The position numbers were made by a program, and so were the translations under genes. Of a stretch of DNA of 64,000 bases, positions 8,461 through 17,495 are shown piece by piece; positions within the stretch are counted from its first letter, which is position 1, and each line of letters opens with the position of its first letter. The stretch lies in the NCBI RefSeq assembly GCF_004354085.1, contig NZ_SMSE01000002.1:744001-808000 (forward strand), in the 5' to 3' direction. The notes beneath the pieces are model-generated. The model ran no database searches. It saw nothing but the letters and a program-made list of their open reading frames with translations, and had not been told where the DNA came from. Source of the DNA: Seongchinamella unica. Lineage in GTDB: Bacteria; Pseudomonadota; Gammaproteobacteria; Pseudomonadales; Halieaceae.

Positions 8461-10581
8461 ATGCCAACCCCGATTCACTCCTACCGCAAATACTGGGCCG
8501 AATGCTTTGGCCCGGCGCCGGAACTGCCCACCTCGCGGGCGGAGATGGACGCCCTCGGCTGGGACAGCTGCGACATTATTATCGTTACCGGCGACGCCTA
8601 CGTGGACCATCCGAGCTTTGGCATGGCGGTTATCGGTCGCCTGCTTGAAGCACAGGGTTTCCGGGTGGGCATTATCGCCCAGCCTGACTGGACCAGCGCC
8701 GATCCCTTCAAGGTCCTCGGCAAACCCAATTTGTTTTTCGGTGTTTCCGCCGGCAACATGGATTCCATGATCAATCGTTACACCGCGGACCGCAAGCGGC
8801 GTAACGATGATGCCTATACCCCCGACAACGAGGGCGGCAGGCGCCCCGACCGGGCGGTCATCGTGTACAGCCAGCGAGTCCGGGAGGCCTACCGCGATGT
8901 GCCCTTGATCATCGGCAGTATCGAGGCCAGTCTGCGGCGTATCGCGCACTACGATTACTGGAGTGACAAGGTCCGTCGCTCGGTGCTGCTGGACAGCCGC
9001 GCCGATCTCTTGCTGTACGGGAATGCCGAGCGCGCCATCGTCGATGTGGCCCATCGCCTGGCCGCCGGGGACTCCATCCACGACATTCGCGACCTGCGCG
9101 GCACCGCCTTCGTGCGCAAGCGCATACCCGATGGCTGGCGTGAGATCGACTCCACTTCCATCGATACGGTAGGCCGGGTAGACAGGATTGCCAACCCCTA
9201 CCAGGAAGTGCGCACCGCCGAGTGTTCCAACGACGAGGTAGCGGTACAGCAGGGCGAGGACGTGGTGCGCATCCTCGACCGGGTGGACGACACCCGTCCG
9301 GCGGTCATCCGCATACCGTCCTACGAACAGGTAAAAGACGATCCCGCCCTCTACGCTCACGCCTCGCGGATACTGCACAAGGAAACCAATCCGCACAACG
9401 CCCGGCCGCTGATACAGGCCCACGGTGACCGCGAGGTCTGGCTGAACACGCCGCCGATCCCGCTGGAGACCGACGAACTCGACTGGCTGTTCGAGTTGCC
9501 CTATACCCGGCTGCCCCACTCCAGTTACGGCGATGCCCGACTCCCCGCCTATGAAATGATCCGTCATTCGGTCAACATCATGCGCGGCTGCTTCGGCGGT
9601 TGCACGTTCTGCTCCATCACCGAGCATGAGGGACGCATCATCCAGAACCGCTCGGAAGACTCCATCCTGAGGGAAGTGGAAAAGATACGCGATACCTCTC
9701 CGGCGTTTACCGGTGTTATCTCCGATCTGGGAGGCCCCACCGCCAATATGTGGCGACTCGCCTGCAAGAGCCGGGAGATCGAGGCCAAGTGCCGCAAGCT
9801 CAGCTGCGTGTTTCCCGGTATCTGCAAGAACCTGAACACCGACCAGAAGCCGTTGGTGGAGCTGTACCGGAAAGCACGGGAACTGCCCGGCATCAAAAAA
9901 GTCCTGATAGCCTCGGGGCTGCGCTATGACATCGCGGTAGAAACCCCGGAGTACGTGGAGGAGCTGGTGACCCATCATGTAGGCGGTTACCTGAAAATCG
10001 CCCCGGAACACACCGAGGAAGGCCCGCTGGACAAAATGATGAAGCCGGGCATAGGCTCGTATGACCGCTTCAAGGCCATGTTCGAGAAGTACTCAAAAGC
10101 GGCGGGTAAGGAGCAATACCTGATTCCCTACTTTATCGCCGCCCACCCCGGCACTTCAGACAGGGACATGATGAATCTCGCGCTGTGGCTCAAACGCAAT
10201 AAATTCCGCGCCGACCAGGTACAGACCTTCTACCCCTCGCCCATGGCCAGCGCCACGGCGATGTACCACAGTGGCAAAAACCCCCTGAAACGCATTACCC
10301 GCGACAGCGACACCATGCCCACGGTAAAAGGCTTGTCGCAGCGCCGTCTGCACAAGGCCTTCCTTCGTTATCACGACCCTGACAACTGGCCCATCTTGCG
10401 CAAGGCGCTGAAGAAACTGGGCCGCAGCGACCTGATCGGCAATGGCAAAATGCACCTGGTCCCCCCGCGCCAACCCGGCAGGCGTCACGCGGTCGTTGAG
10501 CCGGGACAGCCCTTCGCTACCCAACACAACGGCCTGCCGCGAACACCCAAATCCGGCAAGAGACTGCGGAAGGGCCGCTAG
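8461..10581 (+). CDS. ygiQ: YgiQ family radical SAM protein
   Basis: 706 aa member of the YgiQ (UPF0313) family. The radical-SAM cluster motif is CxxxCxxC at Cys377, Cys381 and Cys384 ([10 protein letters not shown]). The large N-terminal region resembles a B12-binding-like domain fused to radical SAM, as in other YgiQ proteins, and the C-terminus is basic. The reaction is not known for the family. A TATAAT hexamer at 8426-8431 lies 30 bases upstream of the ATG. The next gene (ytfJ) starts at the base right after the stop. Confidence 0.93.
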   Translation: MPTPIHSYRKYWAECFGPAPELPTSRAEMDALGWDSCDIIIVTGDAYVDHPSFGMAVIGRLLEAQGFRVGIIAQPDWTSADPFKVLGKPNLFFGVSAGNMDSMINRYTADRKRRNDDAYTPDNEGGRRPDRAVIVYSQRVREAYRDVPLIIGSIEASLRRIAHYDYWSDKVRRSVLLDSRADLLLYGNAERAIVDVAHRLAAGDSIHDIRDLRGTAFVRKRIPDGWREIDSTSIDTVGRVDRIANPYQEVRTAECSNDEVAVQQGEDVVRILDRVDDTRPAVIRIPSYEQVKDDPALYAHASRILHKETNPHNARPLIQAHGDREVWLNTPPIPLETDELDWLFELPYTRLPHSSYGDARLPAYEMIRHSVNIMRGCFGGCTFCSITEHEGRIIQNRSEDSILREVEKIRDTSPAFTGVISDLGGPTANMWRLACKSREIEAKCRKLSCVFPGICKNLNTDQKPLVELYRKARELPGIKKVLIASGLRYDIAVETPEYVEELVTHHVGGYLKIAPEHTEEGPLDKMMKPGIGSYDRFKAMFEKYSKAAGKEQYLIPYFIAAHPGTSDRDMMNLALWLKRNKFRADQVQTFYPSPMASATAMYHSGKNPLKRITRDSDTMPTVKGLSQRRLHKAFLRYHDPDNWPILRKALKKLGRSDLIGNGKMHLVPPRQPGRRHAVVEPGQPFATQHNGLPRTPKSGKRLRKGR

Positions 10582-11157
10582 GTGAGATATACCGCTTCCC
10601 TGTTATTGCTGGCCCTCGTCCAACTGTCGCCGGTTCAGGCGTCTTCGTCCGGGGCCGGCCTGCCGCCGCTGACGATCACCCGCCTGGGCGAACTGGTGCT
10701 CGCTGGCGATGAATTCGACTACCGGCACTGGCACAGTGGGCGGGCCGTCGACAAGGTGCACGTACTGCAATATTTTCCCGGCACCCTGTCTGCGAGCAAA
10801 ACCTTCGAGCCATTTACTGATTTACTGCAGGAAAAGTACCAGCCAGACAGCTACCACGTCACCACCATTATCAACCTCGATGCTGCGCTGTGGGGCACCG
10901 GGGGTTTTGTGGTGTCAGAGGTCAAAAAGAACAAGCGCCGCTTCCCGGGGGCAACCATGGTGCTGGACAAGACCGGTGACGCGGTCAGTGCCTGGGAACT
11001 GGGGGAACAGGGAGTGGGTCTCTTCATACTGGATGCCCAGGGCAAGGTCCATTTCCAGGTTCACGATGCAATGAGCGAGGATGTTCAGGCACAGGCTGCA
11101 GCCGTGGTCAGCTCACTGATCAGCAGCCAGCGGGGCCAGGCCCCACCGGCCCGGTAA
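10582..11157 (+). CDS. ytfJ: YtfJ family protein (thioredoxin-fold, periplasmic)
   Basis: 191 aa, GTG start directly after the ygiQ stop with no gap. Residues 1-20 are a signal peptide ending in VQA. The body matches the YtfJ family: GELVL near residue 36, VLQYFPG where E. coli has VLQHIAG, TTIINLDAALWGTGGFV, and a late GLFILDAQGKV. YtfJ proteins have a thioredoxin-like fold but no CxxC, and none is present here. Role unknown. Operon with ygiQ is likely. Confidence 0.85.
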   Translation: MRYTASLLLLALVQLSPVQASSSGAGLPPLTITRLGELVLAGDEFDYRHWHSGRAVDKVHVLQYFPGTLSASKTFEPFTDLLQEKYQPDSYHVTTIINLDAALWGTGGFVVSEVKKNKRRFPGATMVLDKTGDAVSAWELGEQGVGLFILDAQGKVHFQVHDAMSEDVQAQAAAVVSSLISSQRGQAPPAR

Positions 11158-11173
11158 ACCGGGAAATAGCCCC

Positions 11174-12157
11174 CTAAAGCCAGCGTTTGAAGCGAAACAC
11201 CAGGGCCAGTAAACCGGTCAGCCCCAGGCAGGCTGCAACCACAATCCAGAACGCGCTAGCGTTCTCGACACCGGGCATGCCGCCCACGTTGATACCCATC
11301 AGTCCGGTAAAAAACCCCAGCGGCAGGAAAATTGTCGCTACCACGGTAAAAATATACGAGCGCTCATTCATTTGCTCCGATACCCGGGTGAACAGTTCTT
11401 CCTGGGCCAATGCGGCGCGATCCCGGATTTCGTCAAGGTCTTCAATGTAGCGCATCTGCCGGTCGTTGGTTTCCCGCAGGCGCAGGCGGTTAATCTCATC
11501 CAGCCAGCTCAGGTTTTCACTGGCCAGCCGGTTCATCGCTTCTCGCTGGGGCGCCAGGTAACGCCGCAGTGAAATGGTTTTCTTGCGCAACTGGGCTATC
11601 TGCACCCGGAGACCGGAGGTCTCGCCGCTGAGGATTTTCTCTTCCAGCGCCAGCACTTCTTCCTCCAGTTGCTCGATGGTGTCGTTCATCCGCAGCACCA
11701 CCCGATCGATCCAGGTCACCAGTAACTCGGCGGCATTTTGAGGACCATGTCCGGCCTCCAGTTCCTCGATCACATCCTGGGTAGAAACCAGTTTTCTGCG
11801 GCGAGTGCTGACCACCCGCCTGCCGTCCGTCCAAAGGCGCAGCGACACCATGTCTTCCGGATCGTCTCCCGGCGCCAGGTTAACCCCACGCAGGGCAAGT
11901 AGCAGGTTATCACCGCGATTGAGGGTGCGCGGCCGGGTCTCGTCGGTCACCAGTGCGCTCACCGCGATTTCACTCAGGCCGCTATGTTGCTCCAGCCAGA
12001 CCTGGCTCTGGGGGTCTTCAAAGTAGAAGTGAAGCCAGAGGCAGCCCTGTTCCGGCTGCCAGCGGGCAACGTCTTCCCAGGGTAAGTGTACACAGCCGCC
12101 TTTACCATCAAGCAGAATCGCATGCAGCAAACCTTTCGGTGCTGTTTGTTCAGGCAT
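11174..12157 (-). CDS. zntB: Zinc transporter ZntB (CorA superfamily)
   Basis: Inner-membrane CorA-type metal transporter, 327 aa, the same length as E. coli ZntB. A long cytoplasmic alpha/beta and coiled-coil region is followed by two C-terminal transmembrane helices (about 266-286 and 300-320) joined by GINVGGMPG. The GIN in place of the GMN of CorA magnesium channels, followed by GGMPG, points to ZntB. The start at 12157 has a GAGGAG Shine-Dalgarno seven bases upstream; a GTG two codons earlier is less likely. Zinc as substrate is taken from the family. Confidence 0.9.
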   Translation of the reverse strand: MPEQTAPKGLLHAILLDGKGGCVHLPWEDVARWQPEQGCLWLHFYFEDPQSQVWLEQHSGLSEIAVSALVTDETRPRTLNRGDNLLLALRGVNLAPGDDPEDMVSLRLWTDGRRVVSTRRRKLVSTQDVIEELEAGHGPQNAAELLVTWIDRVVLRMNDTIEQLEEEVLALEEKILSGETSGLRVQIAQLRKKTISLRRYLAPQREAMNRLASENLSWLDEINRLRLRETNDRQMRYIEDLDEIRDRAALAQEELFTRVSEQMNERSYIFTVVATIFLPLGFFTGLMGINVGGMPGVENASAFWIVVAACLGLTGLLALVFRFKRWL

Positions 12158-12202
12158 TAACACGCTCCTCTTCTGGGTCCTGTTGCGCTACCGGCAGAAA
12201 GA

Positions 12203-14767
12203 TCAAGCCTGCTCCAGACGTTTCCGGGTGTGCCGGGTCGGCACGGCCTGCAGGGGATCGTCTGGCCACGGGTGCTTGGGATAGCGCCCTTTCATTTCCT
12301 TTTTCACATCCTGGTAACTGCTGCGCCAGAAGCCGGCGAGATCCTGGGTCACCTGCAGCGGGCGTTGGGCGGGCGACAACAGATGAACCTGCAGGGCCAC
12401 CCTGCCCCCGGCTATGACAGGTGTTTCCTCGCAGCCGAACATCTCCTGCAGCTTGACCGCCAGCACCGGGGGACGCTGGCTGTAGTCCACGGCAATACTG
12501 GAGCCAGAGGGCACAGTGATTCGTTCCGGAGCGAGGCGCTCCAGTTCCAGGGGTAGTGGCCATGGCAACAGTGCCTGGAGCATCGCTTTCAGGTCCAGCT
12601 GCTGGAAATCCTCCAGCCGGCTCACCGGCCCCAGATAGGGCAATAGCCAGTTTTCAAGAGAGCCCAGCAGACCGTGATCGGAAAGATCCGGCCAGGGATT
12701 TTGCGGATCACCCCTGCAGGCTTCATGCATCAGGCGGACCCGCTCTCGCCACTGTTGCAGGGCTTTAGTCCAGGGAAGAATGGCCAGTCCACGGCGCCGG
12801 ACAACGCCGAGCAGGGCCCGGCTGCGAGCGTCTTCGGACACGTCCGTCAGCGGCTCTACCGCCACCTGCAACTGGCCACACAGGGTCCTGCTCTGGGCGA
12901 CGAACCTCTCCAGTCGATTATCCCAGTCCACCACCTCTTCTGTGCGCACCAGCGGCGAAAGAATGTCACTGAACCGGTCGGGATTGAGTTCAACAGCACT
13001 GTATATCCGGTCCGTGCTGTGGCCAGCCTGGCTGCCAAGATCCGCGACCGCCAGCCAGACCTGACTGGCCAGTGAATCCTCTGCCGGCAGGATGGCGCTG
13101 CGGCCATTACCCAACTGGTAGACGCCGCTCTTGTCACGGCGACGGGCGACACGGTCAGGATAGGCGCTGGCAAGCAATACCCCCAGTACATCCGCTGAGT
13201 CGATCGAAATCGCAAAGCGCCGGGGTTTGTGAATGTCGCTGGCGATTCGGGCAAAACGTCGAGCCTGCTGCCAGATGCGCCGGAACCAGCCCTGGGCCTC
13301 CGCCGGACAGCGTTGTTCACCCAGCAAAACCGCCAGCGTAACGGCAAGATCAGCGCCGGCATTGGCCAACGGGTTACGTTCGGAGAGCACCGCAGCCAGC
13401 AGGCAGGCGGTTTCCGTCGCATGAATATCACAGCCCACCAGGAGCATATGTGCCAGCCGCGGATGCAACGGCATTTGTGCCAGCCGCACTCCGTGGGGCG
13501 TCAGCTGCGGCGTATTGGCCTCGTTGTAAAACAGGACACCACAGCGTTCGAGAATATCCAGGGCCTGTTGCCAGGGCACTGCGGGGGGCTCATTCAGCCA
13601 GGCGAGCTCCCCGGGATCGTTCACGCCCCAGGCCAGTAGCTGCAGCGCTAACGGGGCCAGATCTGCCTGCAGGATCTCCGGGCTGGACTGGGCCACCAGC
13701 CGACCCTGCTGTTCTTCAGACCAGAGTCGATAACAATGGCCGGGGCCCAGTCGCCCTGCCCGACCCTGGCGCTGTTCTGCGGAAGCCCGGGAAATACGTC
13801 GGGTGGTCAGGCGGGTCATGCCAGTGGCCGGATCAAACAGGGCTTCGCGCACCAGCCCGGAATCCACCACCACGCTGATGCCCTCTATCGTCAGGCTGGT
13901 TTCGGCAACATTGGTGGCCAGAACCACTTTACGCTTTCCCGCCGGGGCCGGAGCGATGGCACGCTGCTGTTTTTCCAGGCTCAGGTTACCGTGCAGGGGA
14001 GTCAGCAGAACTTCCTCGCCGACAGTAGCGGCCAGGGATTTCGCCAGTTCCCGGCCGGTGGCATTGATTTCCCGTTGCCCGGGCAGGAACACCAGCACGC
14101 TGCCGCTGTGTTCCTGCAGCGCCCGCCGCACCGTGGCGGCCACCGGCGGCGCGATGGGATCCTGTAGCCGATGGGTCGGACCGAAATGCGCCTCCACGGG
14201 AAACTGGCGACCGGCAGAAGTCACCACCGGTGCATTATTGAGCAGCCCGGCAACGGCGTCCCCATCGAGGGTGGCCGACATTACCAGCAGGCGCAGGGCG
14301 GTGGACTCACGGAACAGCTCCCTGCCCTGCAGGCACAGTGCCAGGCAGAGGTCGGAATCAAGGCTGCGTTCGTGAAACTCATCAAAGATCACCAGACCAA
14401 CATCTTCCAGCCCCGGGTCGCTCTGCAGCCGCCGGGTCAGGATCCCTTCGGTTATGACTTCAATACGGGTCTTGTCGCTGGTTCGACTTTCCAGGCGGAT
14501 GCTGTAACCGACGGTTTCGCCCACCTCCTCACCCAGCATTTCCGCCATCCGCGAAGCCGAAGCCCTGGCCGCCATGCGCCGTGGCTCCAGCATCACGATC
14601 TTGCGAGCCTCCAGCCAGGGTTCACGCAGCAACGCCAGGGGAACAGCGGTCGTCTTGCCGGCGCCCGCAGGGGCCTGCAGCACCGCCTGGCCGTGTTCAG
14701 CCAGGGCGGCGCGCACTTCCGGGAGAGTTTCAAGTACCGGGAGTTCTGAAAAATCGGTGGTCGACAT
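12203..14767 (-). CDS. hrpB: ATP-dependent helicase HrpB
   Basis: DEAH-box-like helicase of 854 aa. N-terminal helicase core: Walker A GAGKT (residues 35-39), DEFH box (129-132) and SAT motif near 165; the second RecA domain has the arginine-finger block QRQGRAGR. The C-terminal HrpB domain is complete (wording YQDVKKEMKGRYPKHPWPDDP near the end). Cellular role of HrpB is not settled; RNA or DNA remodelling is proposed for the family. Single gene, with zntB 45 bases downstream on the same strand. Confidence 0.93.
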   Translation of the reverse strand: MSTTDFSELPVLETLPEVRAALAEHGQAVLQAPAGAGKTTAVPLALLREPWLEARKIVMLEPRRMAARASASRMAEMLGEEVGETVGYSIRLESRTSDKTRIEVITEGILTRRLQSDPGLEDVGLVIFDEFHERSLDSDLCLALCLQGRELFRESTALRLLVMSATLDGDAVAGLLNNAPVVTSAGRQFPVEAHFGPTHRLQDPIAPPVAATVRRALQEHSGSVLVFLPGQREINATGRELAKSLAATVGEEVLLTPLHGNLSLEKQQRAIAPAPAGKRKVVLATNVAETSLTIEGISVVVDSGLVREALFDPATGMTRLTTRRISRASAEQRQGRAGRLGPGHCYRLWSEEQQGRLVAQSSPEILQADLAPLALQLLAWGVNDPGELAWLNEPPAVPWQQALDILERCGVLFYNEANTPQLTPHGVRLAQMPLHPRLAHMLLVGCDIHATETACLLAAVLSERNPLANAGADLAVTLAVLLGEQRCPAEAQGWFRRIWQQARRFARIASDIHKPRRFAISIDSADVLGVLLASAYPDRVARRRDKSGVYQLGNGRSAILPAEDSLASQVWLAVADLGSQAGHSTDRIYSAVELNPDRFSDILSPLVRTEEVVDWDNRLERFVAQSRTLCGQLQVAVEPLTDVSEDARSRALLGVVRRRGLAILPWTKALQQWRERVRLMHEACRGDPQNPWPDLSDHGLLGSLENWLLPYLGPVSRLEDFQQLDLKAMLQALLPWPLPLELERLAPERITVPSGSSIAVDYSQRPPVLAVKLQEMFGCEETPVIAGGRVALQVHLLSPAQRPLQVTQDLAGFWRSSYQDVKKEMKGRYPKHPWPDDPLQAVPTRHTRKRLEQA

Positions 14768-14892
14768 GCGCTCATCTTAGCGAAGGGCGAGAGGCCAGGC
14801 CATGAAAAACAGCGCCGATCGCGCACCAGTTTAGTGCAGACCTGTCCGCCATGGCGCACCACTCCCAAATCTAACACCTGCCTGTAGCACAG

Positions 14893-14920
14893 TTGTCACA
14901 GTCCCGAGGCAAAATATAGC
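14893..14920 (+). promoter_or_regulatory. Predicted promoter of the HAD/PlsC gene
   Basis: TTGTCA (14893-14898) and TATAGC (14915-14920), spacing 16. A small palindrome GCAAG-AAT-CTTGC follows at 14926-14938. The rest of the 249-base gap between hrpB and the next gene shows no coding sequence. Confidence 0.45.
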
Positions 14921-15016
14921 GACTGGCAAGAATCTTGCTGTCTATTTTTTAAGCAATTTTTTAGCACGGTCCGGTGCAAAAAAGCCGGATTCCAAGCCCC
15001 GACGGAGTGACCCAAC

Positions 15017-16480
15017 ATGACAGTCCTGGAGACACACCTGCAAACCATCGCCAGCAGCCCAAGGCCGGGCAGCGGACGCATCGCCTTTTTCGATCTCGAT
15101 CGCACCCTGATCGCCGGCTACTCCATCCTGGCGCTGGCCGTAGAGACCGCCCGCTACGGCGCAGCGCGGGGCAAGCTCAAGGAGGCGGCAGGCCTGTTAC
15201 GGGATGTGTCCAGGCAAAAACGCGCGGGCAAGGGACCCCAGTATCATCAACTGGTCACGCGGGTCGCCGGCGCCCTGACCGGCCTGCCCGAATCGACCCT
15301 GTCGGAACTCGGCGAAAGGGCCTGGAAGAACAGCGTCGCCCGCAGTCTGTACCGGGAGGCGATCACCCTGGTCGAAGCCCATCGCGCCGCCGGGGACCAT
15401 CTGGTTATCGTGTCCGCCGCCAGTCGCTACCAGGTTGAGCCCGTTGCCAGGGCCCTGGGCATAACAGATATCTGCTGTACGCAACTGGAAGTACAGGATG
15501 GCCTTTTTACCGGCCAGGTCATTGCCCCGTTGTGCTATGGCGAGGGCAAATCACTGGCGGCGCGGCGCATGGCCCGCAAGTATCGCTGCTCGCTGGCCGA
15601 CAGCTGGTTTTACAGTGACTCCAGTGCTGACCTCCCGCTACTAAAAAAAGTGGGTATGCCGGTCGCGGTCAATCCCTCGGAAAAGCTCGCGGTGCACGCA
15701 CGCAACAACCAGTGGCCCCAGCTTCGTTTCGACAGCCGGGGTATGCCGCAACTGGAGAACATCGCCCGCACCCTGCTGGTGGCGGAATCGATGGTCGCCA
15801 CTACCGCGTTCGGGGCTATCAGCCGCCGGGTCGGGGTCAGTCCCAACCGCAACGCCAACCGGATCACCCGCCTGCTGGGTGATATCGGCAGCGGGTTTGC
15901 GGGGCTCGATTTCGAGATAGAGGGCCATGACAAGCTGCGCCGCGACCGCCCCTGCGTCTATGTGTTCAACCATCAGAGCCTGCTGGACTCGCTGGTACTG
16001 GCCCACCTGCTGCGGGAGGATGTGGTTGCCCTGTGCAAGAAGGAAATGGCCGACAAACCTGTATTCGGCCAGATGCTGCGCTTGGTGGACACGATATTCG
16101 TGGACCGGGACGAAAAAGACCAGGCAGAGGTGCTCAAGCAGTCATTGCAGACCCTTGCCAGCGGTCGGTCGCTGGTCATCGCCCCCGAGGGTACGCGCAG
16201 CACCCTGGGTGAAATCCAGCCCTTCAAGCACGGCGCTTTTCTGCTGGCCAAACGGGCGGGTGTGCCGATCGTTCCCATCGTCCTGCACAATGTGAAGGAC
16301 GCCCTGCCCAAGGGGGGACTAATGCTGCGCCCGGCGACGATCAGGGTCACGGTCATGGATCCCATCCCGGCACAGGCGATCGGCAGTATACGGGCCTGCT
16401 GCCGTGAGCTGGAGGACCGCTACAGCCAACTGCTGGGAGCCTCCGACCAGGCGGCCCTGCCCTACAGTGCTACCGCCTGA
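15017..16480 (+). CDS. HAD-IB phosphatase / 1-acyl-sn-glycerol-3-phosphate acyltransferase fusion
   Basis: 487 aa two-domain protein. Residues about 20-235 are a HAD-IB (SerB-like) hydrolase: FDLDRT (25-30) carries the nucleophile and acid Asp pair, and there is a late DS-x3-DLPLL metal block. Residues about 285-480 are a PlsC acyltransferase: FNHQSLLD (HX4D, near 318) and APEGTRS (near 389). A fusion of this kind could acylate lysophosphatidate and dephosphorylate a lipid phosphate at the membrane; that coupling is inference. Similar fusions are known in other bacteria. Convergent with the DHOD-like gene, whose stop follows immediately. Confidence 0.9.
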   Translation: MTVLETHLQTIASSPRPGSGRIAFFDLDRTLIAGYSILALAVETARYGAARGKLKEAAGLLRDVSRQKRAGKGPQYHQLVTRVAGALTGLPESTLSELGERAWKNSVARSLYREAITLVEAHRAAGDHLVIVSAASRYQVEPVARALGITDICCTQLEVQDGLFTGQVIAPLCYGEGKSLAARRMARKYRCSLADSWFYSDSSADLPLLKKVGMPVAVNPSEKLAVHARNNQWPQLRFDSRGMPQLENIARTLLVAESMVATTAFGAISRRVGVSPNRNANRITRLLGDIGSGFAGLDFEIEGHDKLRRDRPCVYVFNHQSLLDSLVLAHLLREDVVALCKKEMADKPVFGQMLRLVDTIFVDRDEKDQAEVLKQSLQTLASGRSLVIAPEGTRSTLGEIQPFKHGAFLLAKRAGVPIVPIVLHNVKDALPKGGLMLRPATIRVTVMDPIPAQAIGSIRACCRELEDRYSQLLGASDQAALPYSATA

Positions 16481-17494
16481 TTACCACTGCACCCCGGGAG
16501 GGGGTTGGTAGCTGTCCAGCACGCTGACATAATTGGCGCGCAGGAAGGCCGATGAGTCGGTGGCATTACGCTGGCTCACACTGCCTTTCATCTGGCTGAC
16601 CGACTCGTACTCTTTCTCTTCCAGCCACTCAGCCAGGGCCTTGAGCACCGTGGCAATGTGCCCGGGGCCGCGGCGCAGCAGGGCGCTGCACATGTGTGTT
16701 ACATCGGCCCCTGCCAGCAGGGACTTGAGCACGTCACGCAGATTGTGTACGCCTCCGGTTATCGCCAGCGAACAACGGGTGCGCCCATAAAGAATCGCCA
16801 GCCAGCGAATGCGCATCAGTGACTCTTCCGAGGTCGACAGCGCCAGCCTGGGGGTCACCTCGAGGGTGTCCAGGTCGATATCGGGTTGGTAGAAACGATT
16901 GAATACCACCAGGCCATCTGCCCCGGCTTCCTCCAGCCGCAGGGCGAAATTGAAGGGCGAAGAAAACTGCGGGGACAGTTTCATGGTGATGGGTATGTCG
17001 ACCTGCTCCCGCACCGCGGCCAGTACTTCCACATAGCGGTTCTCTACCGCACAGCAGTCCTCCCTGGGACCGGCGGGAATGTAGTACACGTTAAGTTCCA
17101 GTGCGTCTGCACCCGCCGCCTGCAGGGATTCGGCGTAGCTGACCCAGCCGCCGGGAGTGGTTCCGTTGAGACTGGCAATCACTGGAATTTCCAGTGACCC
17201 CTTGAGCGCCTCCAATTGCTCCAGATACTGTTCCTCGTAACTGGTATAGCTATCGGGTATGGGGTGAAAGCTGTCGGCCTCGCCGTGACCCAGCGACTGC
17301 TGGTGAAAAAAGCGGTCCAGCCTCGCGTCCTCCTCCTCGATCTTCTCTTCGAACAGCGAATGCATGACCAGCGCGGCGGCGCCTGCGTCCTCCAGCCTGC
17401 GGGCTGAATCCAGGTGCTTGCTCAGCGGGGAGGCGGACGGCACCAGTGGATTTTTCAGGTCCAGTCCCAGATACCGTGTTGCAAGATCGACCAT
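16481..17494 (-). CDS. Dihydroorotate dehydrogenase-like FMN protein paired with NifJ
   Basis: 337 aa TIM-barrel protein of the dihydroorotate dehydrogenase superfamily. FMN-barrel wording is visible: NPLVPSASPLS near the start, ELNVYYIP near 130, and ITGGVHNLRDVLKSLLAGAD near 260. The open frame extends further upstream, but the start is set at 17494: GGAGGGCAG precedes this ATG and the nifJ stop is one base before it. DHOD-like proteins next to nifJ are annotated as putative dihydroorotate dehydrogenases; a role in electron transfer with NifJ rather than pyrimidine synthesis is inferred from the context. Confidence 0.85.
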   Translation of the reverse strand: MVDLATRYLGLDLKNPLVPSASPLSKHLDSARRLEDAGAAALVMHSLFEEKIEEEDARLDRFFHQQSLGHGEADSFHPIPDSYTSYEEQYLEQLEALKGSLEIPVIASLNGTTPGGWVSYAESLQAAGADALELNVYYIPAGPREDCCAVENRYVEVLAAVREQVDIPITMKLSPQFSSPFNFALRLEEAGADGLVVFNRFYQPDIDLDTLEVTPRLALSTSEESLMRIRWLAILYGRTRCSLAITGGVHNLRDVLKSLLAGADVTHMCSALLRRGPGHIATVLKALAEWLEEKEYESVSQMKGSVSQRNATDSSAFLRANYVSVLDSYQPPPGVQW

Positions 17495-17495
17495 C

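Noticed and set aside
8425-10011. 528-aa open frame on the minus strand
   Set aside because: Antisense shadow of ygiQ with no family features.
14809-14825. Sequence with the CATG and GCGCC spacing of the 21-base repeat
   Set aside because: Only one unit, no partner 21 bases away and no gene start at the right place.
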